DNA from: Streptomyces sp. S4.7
GTDB lineage: Bacteria; Actinomycetota; Actinomycetes; Streptomycetales; Streptomycetaceae
DNA: 64,000 nt
Direction of reading: 5' to 3'
Assembly: GCF_010384365.1 (NCBI RefSeq)
Contig: NZ_CP048397.1
Location: 2,542,001 to 2,606,000, forward strand
Shown here: piece by piece, positions 15,944 to 22,844 of the stretch
Position numbering within the stretch: the stretch's first letter is position 1
Layout: the number at the start of each line of letters is the position of its first letter
Notes under the pieces: generated by a model
Seen by the model: only the letters and a program-made list of their open reading frames with translations
Told to the model about the DNA's origin: nothing
Databases searched by the model: none
Made by a program: the position numbers and the translations under genes

Positions 15944-16150
15944 ATGGCGGCACCCGAGCGCGACCAGGCTGCCGACTCCCCGGCGGCCCGCCGTCACCCG
16001 CACCTCTTCCGCGCGCTCCGGCGCCGCAAGAACCCACGACTGCGCAGGTCGGACGTCACCGTCACCGACGAAGCGGCCGTCAGGCGGGCGGTGAAGGCGG
16101 CGTCGCTCGGCAACGCCATGGAGTGGTTCGACTTCGGCAACCACCACTGA
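15944..16150 (+). pseudogene. MHS/ProP-type transporter, 5' part split by the AICE
   Basis: The first 65 codons encode a cytoplasmic N-terminus and the start of helix 1 (AVKAASLGNAMEWFDFG), typical of metabolite:H+ symporters of the MHS (ProP/KgtP) group. At 16133 the sequence enters the integrated element. Translation then picks up only NHH before a stop. The rest of the gene resumes in the matching frame at 26276. Excision between the TTCGGCA copies would restore a protein of about 498 residues. RBS GAGGAAAGG precedes ATG 15944. Confidence 0.9.
16133..16139 (+). other. attL core
   Basis: TTCGGCA joins transporter codons (EWFD then FG) to element sequence. The same heptamer recurs at 26276, and homology to the transporter stops just after this copy. 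Serine integrases exchange at a two-base centre inside such a short identity, so the exact crossover point within it is unresolved. Confidence 0.75.
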
Positions 16151-16183
16151 ACATACTCCGTCCCCTAGAGGTGTCCAGAGGGA

Positions 16184-16215
16184 CGCCCCACCCGGTTCGC
16201 AGACCGGATGGGGCG
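16184..16215. terminator. hairpin just inside the left AICE boundary
   Basis: CGCCCCACCCGGT pairs with ACCGGATGGGGCG with one mismatch around a six-base loop. It lies between the truncated transporter stop and the leftward small-gene operon ending at 16338, so it may terminate either. Confidence 0.55.
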
Positions 16216-16337
16216 CATGAGGGCTGGCAGCATCGGCTACCTGGGTGAGCCTCTACAGGCGGCCGGTGATGGCGAGCCAGGGAATACCGGGCACAGTGCC
16301 AACGGCAACGAGTGATGCCAGCACCCAAGCGACTCGG

Positions 16338-16526
16338 CTAACAGTGCGTTCGATCACGGGGACCCCATCCGATTTCGTCGCGAAGATCGCGAACGGTCCT
16401 TAGCAGTCGGGTGGCAATGCCGCAGTACGCGTAGAAAGTCGCGCAGTCGGTGCACTTCCCGCTGTGGTTGAGGTAGGCGCTCCACGCCTTCTCTTCCTGA
16501 ACTTCGAGTTCCTGGAGGGCGGTCAT
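16338..16526 (-). CDS. small H-C-C-C motif protein, third gene of the left AICE operon
   Basis: A 62-residue protein starting at ATG 16526, overlapping the previous gene by ATGA. A helical N-terminus (LQELEVQEEKAWSAYLNH) leads into H21-x3-C25-x2-C28-x6-C35, then an amphipathic helix (GIATRLLRTVRDLRDEIG). The His/Cys spacing is identical to that in the next gene upstream and suggests a zinc site. I do not recognise a named domain. Confidence 0.6.
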   Translation of the reverse strand: MTALQELEVQEEKAWSAYLNHSGKCTDCATFYAYCGIATRLLRTVRDLRDEIGWGPRDRTHC

Positions 16527-16711
16527 TCGAGCCCCAAGGCGCGCCTGGCATCCGCATTCGTCGCGGCGATGTTGGCGCCCGTACCGCAGCTCACGCCAGG
16601 CGTCCGGCACGGGACACACCGCATCTCGTGGGTTTCCAGATCACGGTCAGACCGCTCCACGACGGCCCAGAGCGCGTCTCTCTCCTGCGGTCCAATTTCA
16701 GGGGCGCTCAT
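16523..16711 (-). CDS. small H-C-C-C motif protein, second gene of the left AICE operon
   Basis: A 62-residue protein starting at ATG 16711, with ATGA overlaps to both neighbours. The motif H28-x3-C32-x2-C35-x6-C42 follows a helix (ERDALWAVVERSDRDLETHE), as in the third gene. It ends in a short helix (TNADARRALGLE). The two proteins look like paralogues of a zinc-binding fold. A DNA- or RNA-binding role is inference only. Confidence 0.6.
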   Translation of the reverse strand: MSAPEIGPQERDALWAVVERSDRDLETHEMRCVPCRTPGVSCGTGANIAATNADARRALGLE

Positions 16712-17037
16712 GCGTCCACCCCTGCCAACTCGCGAGCGTCGCGCCACTCGCTCAGCAGCGCGTCACCGGCCTTGCATGCTGCTCCGACTGCCCTGCACCC
16801 ACACACTTCCAAATGCGCCATGTACCGGCCGTGAGCCTCGGTCGCCGCGTACTCCAGGAAGCTAGCCACGCTCATCTTGACGACCACGGAGATTCGGACT
16901 TCGAGGGCTCCTTGCGCCATCACCATCAGCCCTTGGCGCTTGAAGTCGTCTCTCCGTGCCAGCGCCCTGGCGATATCCGCTTTGGTGCGTTTGCTTAGCA
17001 GGGTCTCGGCCCGTGCTGTACGGCTAAGGTTTCGCAT
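16708..17037 (-). CDS. hypothetical protein with C-terminal H-C-C-C motif, first gene of the left AICE operon
   Basis: A 109-residue protein. ATG 17037 is chosen because AAGGAG lies 8 bases upstream; an ATG at 17064 lacks a good site. A basic helical N-terminal half (RTKADIARALARRDDFKRQG) is followed by a strand-rich part and a C-terminal module H-x3-C-x-C-x6-C (HLEVCGCRAVGAACKAGDAL). That module repeats the pattern of the two short genes it is coupled to. The operon lies downstream of the repressor gene behind a terminator. Confidence 0.6.
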   Translation of the reverse strand: MRNLSRTARAETLLSKRTKADIARALARRDDFKRQGLMVMAQGALEVRISVVVKMSVASFLEYAATEAHGRYMAHLEVCGCRAVGAACKAGDALLSEWRDARELAGVDA

Positions 17038-17133
17038 GTCGTCGCTCCTTGTAGCGTCGGCCATGCCCCCGGACCGCCGTGACGCGGTTGCGGGGGTCTG
17101 ACTATCGACGCTAGAAGCGGGCGGGACCTGGCA

Positions 17134-17152
17134 GGGGCACAGATTGTGCCCC
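17134..17152 (-). terminator. terminator of the XRE regulator gene
   Basis: GGGGCACA and TGTGCCCC form a perfect 8-bp stem with a three-base loop, 5 bases past the regulator's stop. It separates the regulator from the three-gene operon that starts at 17037. Confidence 0.65.
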
Positions 17153-17157
17153 CTCGC

Positions 17158-18411
17158 TCATGCGGCTAGTAGGCCCATCTTGACGGCAAGAGCGGACGCA
17201 CGGCGCTTACGCTCGGGGCTTTTTGACTCGACCTCTTCCAACACGATTCGCTTCGCATAGCCGTTGTACTTGATCGTCTCGGGTGCGGCTTCATGCGCCT
17301 TGTCGAGCGTCGCCAGTGCCACGTCAGGCTGTCGATCGAGTTGGTACCCGCGCGCCTCTTCAATGCGGTGCCTCGCCCGACGGGGACGGGAGGGGATGGT
17401 CACGGAGTCGGCCGCCGCTGCCTGGCGTACGGACTCACCTCCCGCGTGAAGTTCTACAGCGACAGTCACCGCGTGGGCGCCCATGATCGACTGAGAGAAG
17501 GATGTGACCGGGTCGAAATAGTCCACGGGCAACCGTCCCGCCATGTCACGCGCCTGGTCCCAGTAACGCCATGCGCTACCTGTTTCACCACGCCGTGCGG
17601 CCGTGTATCCAGCCTCAAAGGTCAGTGCTCCTGCGATGGCCAACACTGGATCCGGTGCGTCCGGCAACAGGGGTTCCAGGTACCGCAGGCTTTCCAGGTT
17701 CACGGCGTCGGCTGCGTCAAAGTGCGCGGGCCCCGAGTCTCGATGGGCCTGGGCTGCGAGCCATGCGGCTACACCAATTGCGCGGGGATCCTCAGACTCC
17801 TGAGCAGCAATCAGGCCACGCTCCGCGACCCTCCACAACAGGGGCGCGTCAGGCTGGTAGGCCACAAAGAACTGGGCCAGCGAGTAGACCTCGGAAAGTA
17901 CGGCCTGCGCTGAGCGCCGTTCGGACGCGCTCTCAGCCTGTCTGACGCCCAACTGTGCATCTCGGATGAGGTCGGGCAGCAAAGCACCCACCACGTCCCT
18001 GTGATTGGGAGCTGAATGCCGCGCTGCCCACGCACGGGCGAGCCGTGCGCGAAGGTGCGCGGTGGGTGGTGCCTCTCCATGGGGAATGGCGAGCGGGTAC
18101 GCGTCGACGGCGGCCTTGACGGCTGCAAGACGTGGGTGTCCTGGTCCGGCAAACAGTTCTATGCGCACGCTCTGGTCTCCGGTGAGGTCGGACAGGTCCC
18201 TAACTCGCAGGATCTCAGCAATGCGGAGGACCAATTCCAGCTTGGGGGTCTTGAGCCGTCCGCCCTCCACGCCCTTGACCCATGATGCGCTGCGCCCAAG
18301 CAACCCCCCGAGCTGGTCACGGGTCATTCCCCGCCGCGTGCGGAGGATCTGAAGGCGCTGCCCGAAGATCAACGGATCGGCGTACGGGTCCGGGGTGGCG
18401 GCTGGAGACAT
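17158..18411 (-). CDS. XRE-family regulator with C-terminal TPR-like helices
   Basis: A 417-residue protein. Residues about 15-70 are a helix-turn-helix (FGQRLQILRTRRGMTRDQLG, GLLGRSASWVKGVEGGRLKT). The rest is alpha-helical repeat, as in Streptomyces XRE/TPR sensors that respond to a ligand. ATG 18411 follows a purine-rich GGAGAGGCGAGG site. The frame stays open to 19383, but that upstream part lies opposite the secreted protein and is not coding. It probably represses the divergent promoter at the 18562-18579 palindrome and may control element transfer or excision. Confidence 0.85.
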   Translation of the reverse strand: MSPAATPDPYADPLIFGQRLQILRTRRGMTRDQLGGLLGRSASWVKGVEGGRLKTPKLELVLRIAEILRVRDLSDLTGDQSVRIELFAGPGHPRLAAVKAAVDAYPLAIPHGEAPPTAHLRARLARAWAARHSAPNHRDVVGALLPDLIRDAQLGVRQAESASERRSAQAVLSEVYSLAQFFVAYQPDAPLLWRVAERGLIAAQESEDPRAIGVAAWLAAQAHRDSGPAHFDAADAVNLESLRYLEPLLPDAPDPVLAIAGALTFEAGYTAARRGETGSAWRYWDQARDMAGRLPVDYFDPVTSFSQSIMGAHAVTVAVELHAGGESVRQAAAADSVTIPSRPRRARHRIEEARGYQLDRQPDVALATLDKAHEAAPETIKYNGYAKRIVLEEVESKSPERKRRASALAVKMGLLAA

Positions 18412-18561
18412 GGCGACCTCGCCTCTCCTTGCAGGAGTTTCGACTCCATTCAGAGTAGAGGGAAGCATCGCTCTCCGGTTCCGCCCGCTCTGGGCGCTGG
18501 GCCGTCCGCCCTGCGGGTTGGCACGTGGGGGCTTCGTCGTGCACGGTCCACAAAACCCTTG

Positions 18562-18579
18562 ACTTTGCGGACGCAAAGT
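18562..18579. promoter_or_regulatory. 18-bp palindromic operator in the divergent AICE promoter region
   Basis: ACTTTGCGGACGCAAAGT is a perfect inverted repeat (two 8-bp arms around GA). It sits between the XRE regulator and the secreted-protein gene and overlaps a TTGACT -35-like hexamer at 18560-18565. A repressor bound here would cover the promoter. The XRE regulator next door is the natural candidate. Confidence 0.6.
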
Positions 18580-18642
18580 AAGCAAACTCTTGGTCCATCG
18601 GGGTGACCGGCCTGGTCTGCCCCATGATCGAGAGGGCTTCAC

Positions 18643-19002
18643 ATGGGAATCATCCGGGAAAAGTTGACGATGGCAATCGCGGCTGCTGTGGCGGTGGTTG
18701 TGGCGGCGCTGGGTCTGGCGGTGGCGGGGAGTGCTGATGCGTCGGCGGCGCCCGCTGCGGCTCCGAGCGTGGACGCGGGTGACCGGACGAGCGTGACAAC
18801 GAACGGGCTCAGGTTGCGGTCGCAGCCTGGCTACTCGGGCTACGTCAAGGGGCTGCTCTACAGCGGTGACCGTGTCTTCGTCCGCGAGACGTTCCACCGT
18901 TCCTATAACCCGAACTGGGTGGGGGTGGTGCTGACTCAGCGGAGCGCGGGCGGGCTTCCGAAGATGACGCGGGGCTACGTCCACAAGTCGTATCTGCGGT
19001 AG
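18643..19002 (+). CDS. secreted SH3-like domain protein carried on the AICE
   Basis: A 119-residue protein with a Sec signal peptide (IIREKLTMAIAAAVAVVVAA, cleavage near SADASAAPA). The mature 75 residues (TTNGLRLRSQPGYSGYVKGL, LYSGDRVFVRETF, GYVHKSYL) have the look of a bacterial SH3 domain. Such domains often bind cell wall. GAGAGGG precedes ATG 18643. It lies divergent from the XRE regulator across the palindromic operator. A surface-exclusion or wall-binding role during mating is a guess. Confidence 0.7.
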   Translation: MGIIREKLTMAIAAAVAVVVAALGLAVAGSADASAAPAAAPSVDAGDRTSVTTNGLRLRSQPGYSGYVKGLLYSGDRVFVRETFHRSYNPNWVGVVLTQRSAGGLPKMTRGYVHKSYLR

Positions 19003-19376
19003 GCGGTTCTCCGTCCGGCGCTGGCGCGGTTCCTTCCTCGGGAGGGGTCGCGCCGTCCGGCGTTCCTGGGCCTGCGGTGGGGGCCTCGTCGTGGTCCTGG
19101 TGGCGGTGCTCGTCCTGGGCGGCGAGCTGCGGGCGGGCTGCGGGTGGGCACGTGGCCGGCGGGGCGGGGCTTTGGGCGGGAGCTGCCATGGGGCGAGAGA
19201 TCGGGGCCCGTACGCTGGCCGCGAATCGGGCAGTCCTGGGACCTGCCCGCAATAGCCCGATGGGGGTCCCGATCTTCGAGGCTCGCCCCATGGTGGCTGC
19301 CTAAAGCCTCGCCCTGCCGTCCACCCCCGAGTCACACTGGGTTGAGGTTCCTTCGACCACGATCGGAGTCGGGTCA
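19003..19376 (+). other. 374-bp GC-rich region, no firm gene
   Basis: A 75-codon frame (19077-19304) and an alternative hydrophobic frame (VVLVAVLVLGGELRAGCGW) both lack a ribosome-binding site and a recognisable product. Decayed or very small AICE genes are possible. TTGAGG near 19342 and the GGAG at 19363 probably belong to the next small gene. Confidence 0.4.
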
Positions 19377-19565
19377 ATGGCATTGAGGCGTAAGGCCGTG
19401 GGCGCCCCGATACGGACGCGGGGGCGGGGCACGGTGCGGGTCATGAAGGACGCCAACGGGCACCAGTGGGTGACGTGCTCAGGGTGTCGTCTGGACAGCT
19501 ATGCGCCCGGTGTCTCGCCCGCGCGCTTTGCGGCACGGCGGCACGCTGCCGAGTGCATCAAGTGA
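19377..19565 (+). CDS. small CxxC mobile-element protein
   Basis: A 62-residue basic protein with C-x2-C (QWVTCSGCRLDSYAPG) and a C-terminal ARRHAAECIK, giving a possible C-C-H-C zinc site. Similar short proteins sit beside transfer genes in other AICEs, from memory. GGAG lies about 10 bases before ATG 19377. Its function is unknown. Confidence 0.55.
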   Translation: MALRRKAVGAPIRTRGRGTVRVMKDANGHQWVTCSGCRLDSYAPGVSPARFAARRHAAECIK

Positions 19566-20122
19566 CACCCCGTCAGGTCGCGTGACGGCCTCTTCTGACG
19601 TCTCGTCAGCTCTGAGGCTCCCGGAGCGGCGGCGCCCGGCCGGGAACGGCGCCCGCGCCGCATGCCCGGCCGTAGGCGCCCGGCCGCTCCGCGCGCCGCA
19701 GGCGCGCTCTTGAGTAAGTAGAGAAGATTTGGACCGACCCCCGGCCGCGCTTGATCGTCCGCCCGGGGTCGGCCACATTCGGCCACACCGGCAGCCGTGA
19801 TCATCCCGCCGCGCCCGTGAATATGCCGCGCGGTTGAGATCACCCGGCGCGCTCGCGTCCTGGCCTGACTGCGCCAAGATCCTTACGCACCGCATGGAAT
19901 GACGTGGCATTCATTCCGAAAGTAGCTTTCGTAACTGCCGCACTTTGTAACGTTTGAAAGTGCCGGACGCATGAACGGCAGGCAAGTTCAAGGAATTTAC
20001 TGCGCATATGCACTTGCAAAGCACGGGTCAAATGAGCCAACCTGGGGGCTCGTTGATCGAGTGCCGGAAGTGCCCCCTGGTGGTCCTGGTGCTCGGCGCC
20101 GTCCATCAGAGAGGAATCGTTC
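19566..20122 (+). other. 557-bp non-coding region upstream of the AICE transfer/replication operon
   Basis: The first half has GC-rich inverted repeats around 19620-19700. The second half (19890-20060) is AT-richer than anything nearby and holds several short inverted repeats, such as GGAATGA with TCATTCC near 19896 and ACTTT with AAAGT near 19940. It should contain the operon promoter and regulator sites. An origin of replication or transfer is possible but not shown. Confidence 0.5.
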
Positions 20123-20503
20123 ATGCAGAACATCCCAGTAGACGTGGGCCGGTTGGGGAGCCTGATGTGCGTGGTCCCACCTGAGCCCCGGCTCAACCCG
20201 GAGACGCAGCAGGTACGGACCGACCGTGACGGAAACCCGGTGTGGGTCGTCGGTGTCAGCGTCCGGCAGCAGCAGACGCGGCGGGCCGACGTCATCGAGG
20301 TGGCAATACCCGGTGAGCCGACCGGAATTGCTGAGGGAATGCGGGTCCAGCTCGTTGACCTCGTGGCCGTGGCCTGGGAGATCGAGGGTCGCAAGGGCAC
20401 CAGTTTCCGGGCCTCCTCGATCGCCCCCGAGACGGCTGGTCGGCCGGTCGCCTCCGCTCCGTCGTCACGGCCCAAGACGTCAGGACAGGGGGCTGAGGCG
20501 TGA
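20123..20503 (+). CDS. SCO3933-family AICE regulatory protein
   Basis: A 126-residue protein whose start and core (LPVDxxRLGSLM-like VDVGRLGSLMCVVPPEP, then QVRTDRDGNPVWVVGVSVRQ, RADVIEVAIPGEP) match the small SCO3933-type protein that opens transfer operons of many Streptomyces AICEs. The VWVVGV and VQLVDLVAVAWEI strands suggest a beta-barrel, single-strand-binding-like fold. Its stop overlaps the next start (GTGA). A regulatory name is used by convention; its actual role is unproven. Confidence 0.75.
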   Translation: MQNIPVDVGRLGSLMCVVPPEPRLNPETQQVRTDRDGNPVWVVGVSVRQQQTRRADVIEVAIPGEPTGIAEGMRVQLVDLVAVAWEIEGRKGTSFRASSIAPETAGRPVASAPSSRPKTSGQGAEA

Positions 20504-20724
20504 ACAGAGCCGAGCCTGACTGGGACTGGCTGACCCTCGTGGATCACGTCGTCAGCCTCGCCACGCTCGTGATCGTCCTCGACCGGACTCCGCTGCCGCA
20601 CGGGACCCGACTCGTCTCTCTGGAACGGCTCGCTATCGACGCTGCGGAGACAACCAAGATCGCGGAATTCATCGCTGCACGTGCAAAGGAAGGTGGCCAA
20701 TCATGGTTCAGCGCGCAACCGTGA
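20500..20724 (+). CDS. hypothetical 74-residue AICE protein
   Basis: It starts at a GTG overlapping the previous gene by four bases, and its end overlaps the next by 22, so it belongs to the transfer operon. The product is helical (LTLVDHVVSLATLVIVLDRT, LAIDAAETTKIAEFIAARAK), with no recognised domain. Confidence 0.6.
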   Translation: MNRAEPDWDWLTLVDHVVSLATLVIVLDRTPLPHGTRLVSLERLAIDAAETTKIAEFIAARAKEGGQSWFSAQP

Positions 20725-20978
20725 CCGACGTTCTGACAACCCTCGCCCGTGATCTCCGGGTCATGGCCGAGTGTGACGCGATCCTGAGCGCGACTCCCCC
20801 GCCTGACGCTCAGTCAGTTCGGCGTGCACTCGAACTGATCGCCAAGCACAGTAACTCCGCCCATGACCGCTCCCTGTTGCTCCTCAGTGGGCAGATCAGC
20901 GACGGCGCCCGGCGACCGTCCCCGATGGCACAACCGGGAACGCAGCGACGGCGGCCGATGCACGGGCGGGGCCGCTGA
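20703..20978 (+). CDS. hypothetical 91-residue AICE protein
   Basis: It starts at ATG 20703 inside the previous gene with AAGGTGG upstream, and its last base is the first base of the TraB start. It is helical (TVTDVLTTLARDLRVMAECD, VRRALELIAKHS) with a basic tail. The tight coupling to the transfer ATPase suggests a transfer accessory role, but no domain supports one. Confidence 0.6.
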   Translation: MVQRATVTDVLTTLARDLRVMAECDAILSATPPPDAQSVRRALELIAKHSNSAHDRSLLLLSGQISDGARRPSPMAQPGTQRRRPMHGRGR

Positions 20979-22321
20979 TGCCCTGGGAGCTGGTCATCTG
21001 GTGCGTGTCGGTCGTGCTGTTCCTCGCGCTCCTCACTCAGTGGTGGTGGCAGCCTCGGGCGCCGTTCTGGATGAGGAAAGTCCGGGAAAGTCCGCTGCGC
21101 TGGTACCTGGTGGGCTTCCCTCTCACGGTGTGCCGAATGCGGTTCACGTGGCGGCGGCTCTGCCAGAACTGTGACCTTGCGGTCATCCGGCGGCCCCGGT
21201 ACACGGCCGTGAACCGGGATGTGATGGTCAAGGGAACTCCGCTGCGGCCCATTGCGCCCCGGCTGGGAATTCCCCGCGTGATGCACACCGGCTTCACGGT
21301 CCGCGTCCATCTGCATCCGGGGCAGACACCGGCCCAATTCATCGCCTGCGCCGATGCGTTCGTTCATGCGTGGCGAATCCACTCGATCCGGATCATCTCA
21401 ACGAAGCGAGGAGAAGTGTTCATGATCGCCACTGCCCGTGACCCGCTGGCGGACTCCGCAACGGCGGCTTGGCGGAAGTTCCCCGCACCGCGTCTCATGG
21501 CGGCCGTCGTGGGCCGTACCGCAGACGGTTCCGCGTGGACCATGGATTTCCGCAAGGTCCCCCACTGGCTCATCACGGGCGCCACACAGAGCGGTAAGTC
21601 CACTCTCCTTGCCGCTCTCCTCACAGAACTGGGAGCACAGCCGGTGAGCATTGTCGGAATCGACTGCAAGGGCGGTATGGAGTTGAGCCTGTTCGAAAAG
21701 CGACTTGTCGCGCTCGCCACCACTCGGGCAGAGGCAATCAGCCTCTTGCATGAGATCGTCGGGGACCTCGAACGGCGCATGAGTGTCTGCCGGTTGGCCG
21801 GTGTCCGGTCCATCTGGGAACTCCCTGACGGCGCAAGGCCAGCCCCTACGGTCGTCGTCGTGGACGAAATCGCGGAACTCTACCTGGCGGGCGCCGAGTT
21901 GGCCGGTCGAAAGGAAGCCGTCGAATGCTCGACCCTTCTTCTTCGGATCGCGCAACTCGGGGCGGCACTCGGCGTGCATCTGGTCATCGCGGGACAGCGG
22001 TTCGGGTCCGATCTCGGCCCCGGTGCAACGTCGCTGCGGGCACAGCTCGGCGGCCGTATCTGCCATCGCGTCAACGACGAAGCGACAGCGGAAATGACCC
22101 TGGGCGACCTTTCCCCGGACGCGGTGATAGTCGCCCAAGCGATCGGGGAGACGGAAAAGGGAGTTGCCGTGACCACGATCGGCGGGCAGTGGACGCGGGC
22201 ACGCTCCAACCTCATCACGCCGGACCAGGCGCGCGAATACTCGGCGGCCAATGCGCACTGTGCGCCGGCCTCGGCGATACCCGCGACGGAATCCAGCCCG
22301 GACCGTGGGGGGCCTGAATGA
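20978..22321 (+). CDS. FtsK/SpoIIIE-type DNA translocase (TraB-like transfer protein)
   Basis: A 447-residue motor. Its N-terminal membrane segment (VIWCVSVVLFLALLTQWWW) anchors it. The ATPase domain has Walker A GATQSGKST near residue 205, Walker B VVVVDEIAEL near residue 290, and the VIAGQRFGSD motif. In Streptomyces a single FtsK-like protein moves double-stranded element DNA between mycelia. The expected C-terminal winged helix is not obvious. It overlaps the neighbours at both ends (1 and 4 bases). Confidence 0.9.
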   Translation: MPWELVIWCVSVVLFLALLTQWWWQPRAPFWMRKVRESPLRWYLVGFPLTVCRMRFTWRRLCQNCDLAVIRRPRYTAVNRDVMVKGTPLRPIAPRLGIPRVMHTGFTVRVHLHPGQTPAQFIACADAFVHAWRIHSIRIISTKRGEVFMIATARDPLADSATAAWRKFPAPRLMAAVVGRTADGSAWTMDFRKVPHWLITGATQSGKSTLLAALLTELGAQPVSIVGIDCKGGMELSLFEKRLVALATTRAEAISLLHEIVGDLERRMSVCRLAGVRSIWELPDGARPAPTVVVVDEIAELYLAGAELAGRKEAVECSTLLLRIAQLGAALGVHLVIAGQRFGSDLGPGATSLRAQLGGRICHRVNDEATAEMTLGDLSPDAVIVAQAIGETEKGVAVTTIGGQWTRARSNLITPDQAREYSAANAHCAPASAIPATESSPDRGGPE

Positions 22322-22509
22322 GTGAAGCTGCGGCCCTGCCCCTGGTGGTGGTCTTCGGAATCATCACCGTTCTGTTCGTCCGGTCCCGTGAGGTTCCCTC
22401 GTGGATAGCGGTACTCATCTTCCTGTTCGGCTTCTACGTGAGCCAGACACCCGCCGTCTTCATGATCTCAGAGACCGTCAACTGGGTGATATCCCGGTTC
22501 ACGTTCTGA
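22318..22509 (+). CDS. Spd-like two-helix membrane protein
   Basis: A 63-residue protein with two membrane helices (AALPLVVVFGIITVLFV and SWIAVLIFLFGFYVS) and ATGA coupling to the transfer ATPase. Small membrane proteins here in AICEs act in intramycelial spread (Spd). The assignment rests on position and topology. Confidence 0.65.
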   Translation: MSEAAALPLVVVFGIITVLFVRSREVPSWIAVLIFLFGFYVSQTPAVFMISETVNWVISRFTF

Positions 22510-22536
22510 CCGACCGAGGAGAAAAGAGGTGTAGAG

Positions 22537-22650
22537 ATGCCTCACCGGTTCATCCGCTGCCCCGTCTGCCGACGCGCACGGCAACGCACCATCGGCGGCC
22601 ACCTGAGACGCTGCAAATGCTGCCGTGACAAGAAAGACGGAAAGCACTAG
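22537..22650 (+). CDS. 37-residue zinc-finger-like AICE protein
   Basis: A very short basic protein with two CxxC pairs (IRCPVCRRARQ and RRCKCCRDKK) around a short helix. It would form a four-cysteine zinc finger. AGAGG lies before ATG 22537. It lies between the Spd-like gene and the rep leader. Nucleic acid binding is likely but unproven. Confidence 0.55.
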   Translation: MPHRFIRCPVCRRARQRTIGGHLRRCKCCRDKKDGKH

Positions 22651-22694
22651 AAAAACCTCTAACCCGTCCCCCAATTCACCAAGGAGAACACCTG

Positions 22695-22844
22695 ATGATC
22701 CGCACCAATTCCGGTACTGCCGCAATGGCCAGTCCGGCCAATGTTCGTGAAAGGTCGCCCCCGCGCAATGAATTCCACAAAGAAAGGGCGCCCCGTTGTC
22801 AATGCTGCGGGGCGCCCGCCTTTTCTCTCCGAAACAGAACGTGA
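22695..22844 (+). CDS. 49-residue leader ORF overlapping the rep start region
   Basis: ATG 22695 has the best ribosome-binding site in the area (AAGGAG, 8 bases upstream). The ORF runs through the 22786-22817 hairpin and stops at 22844 inside the rep frame. The product has CQCCG near its end. Rep itself has no good ribosome-binding site, so this ORF may serve to keep ribosomes moving through the hairpin and hand over to rep. It could also be a small zinc protein in its own right. Confidence 0.5.
   Translation: MIRTNSGTAAMASPANVRERSPPRNEFHKERAPRCQCCGAPAFSLRNRT

Noticed and set aside
18412..19383. Upstream extension of the XRE regulator frame to 741 codons
   Set aside because: It is antisense to the secreted SH3-like gene and made of Arg/Pro/Ser-rich noise; the helix-turn-helix starts right after ATG 18411.
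19840..20700. A 286-codon minus-strand frame
   Set aside because: It covers an AT-rich non-coding patch and is antisense to three coupled AICE genes; no start signal or domain.
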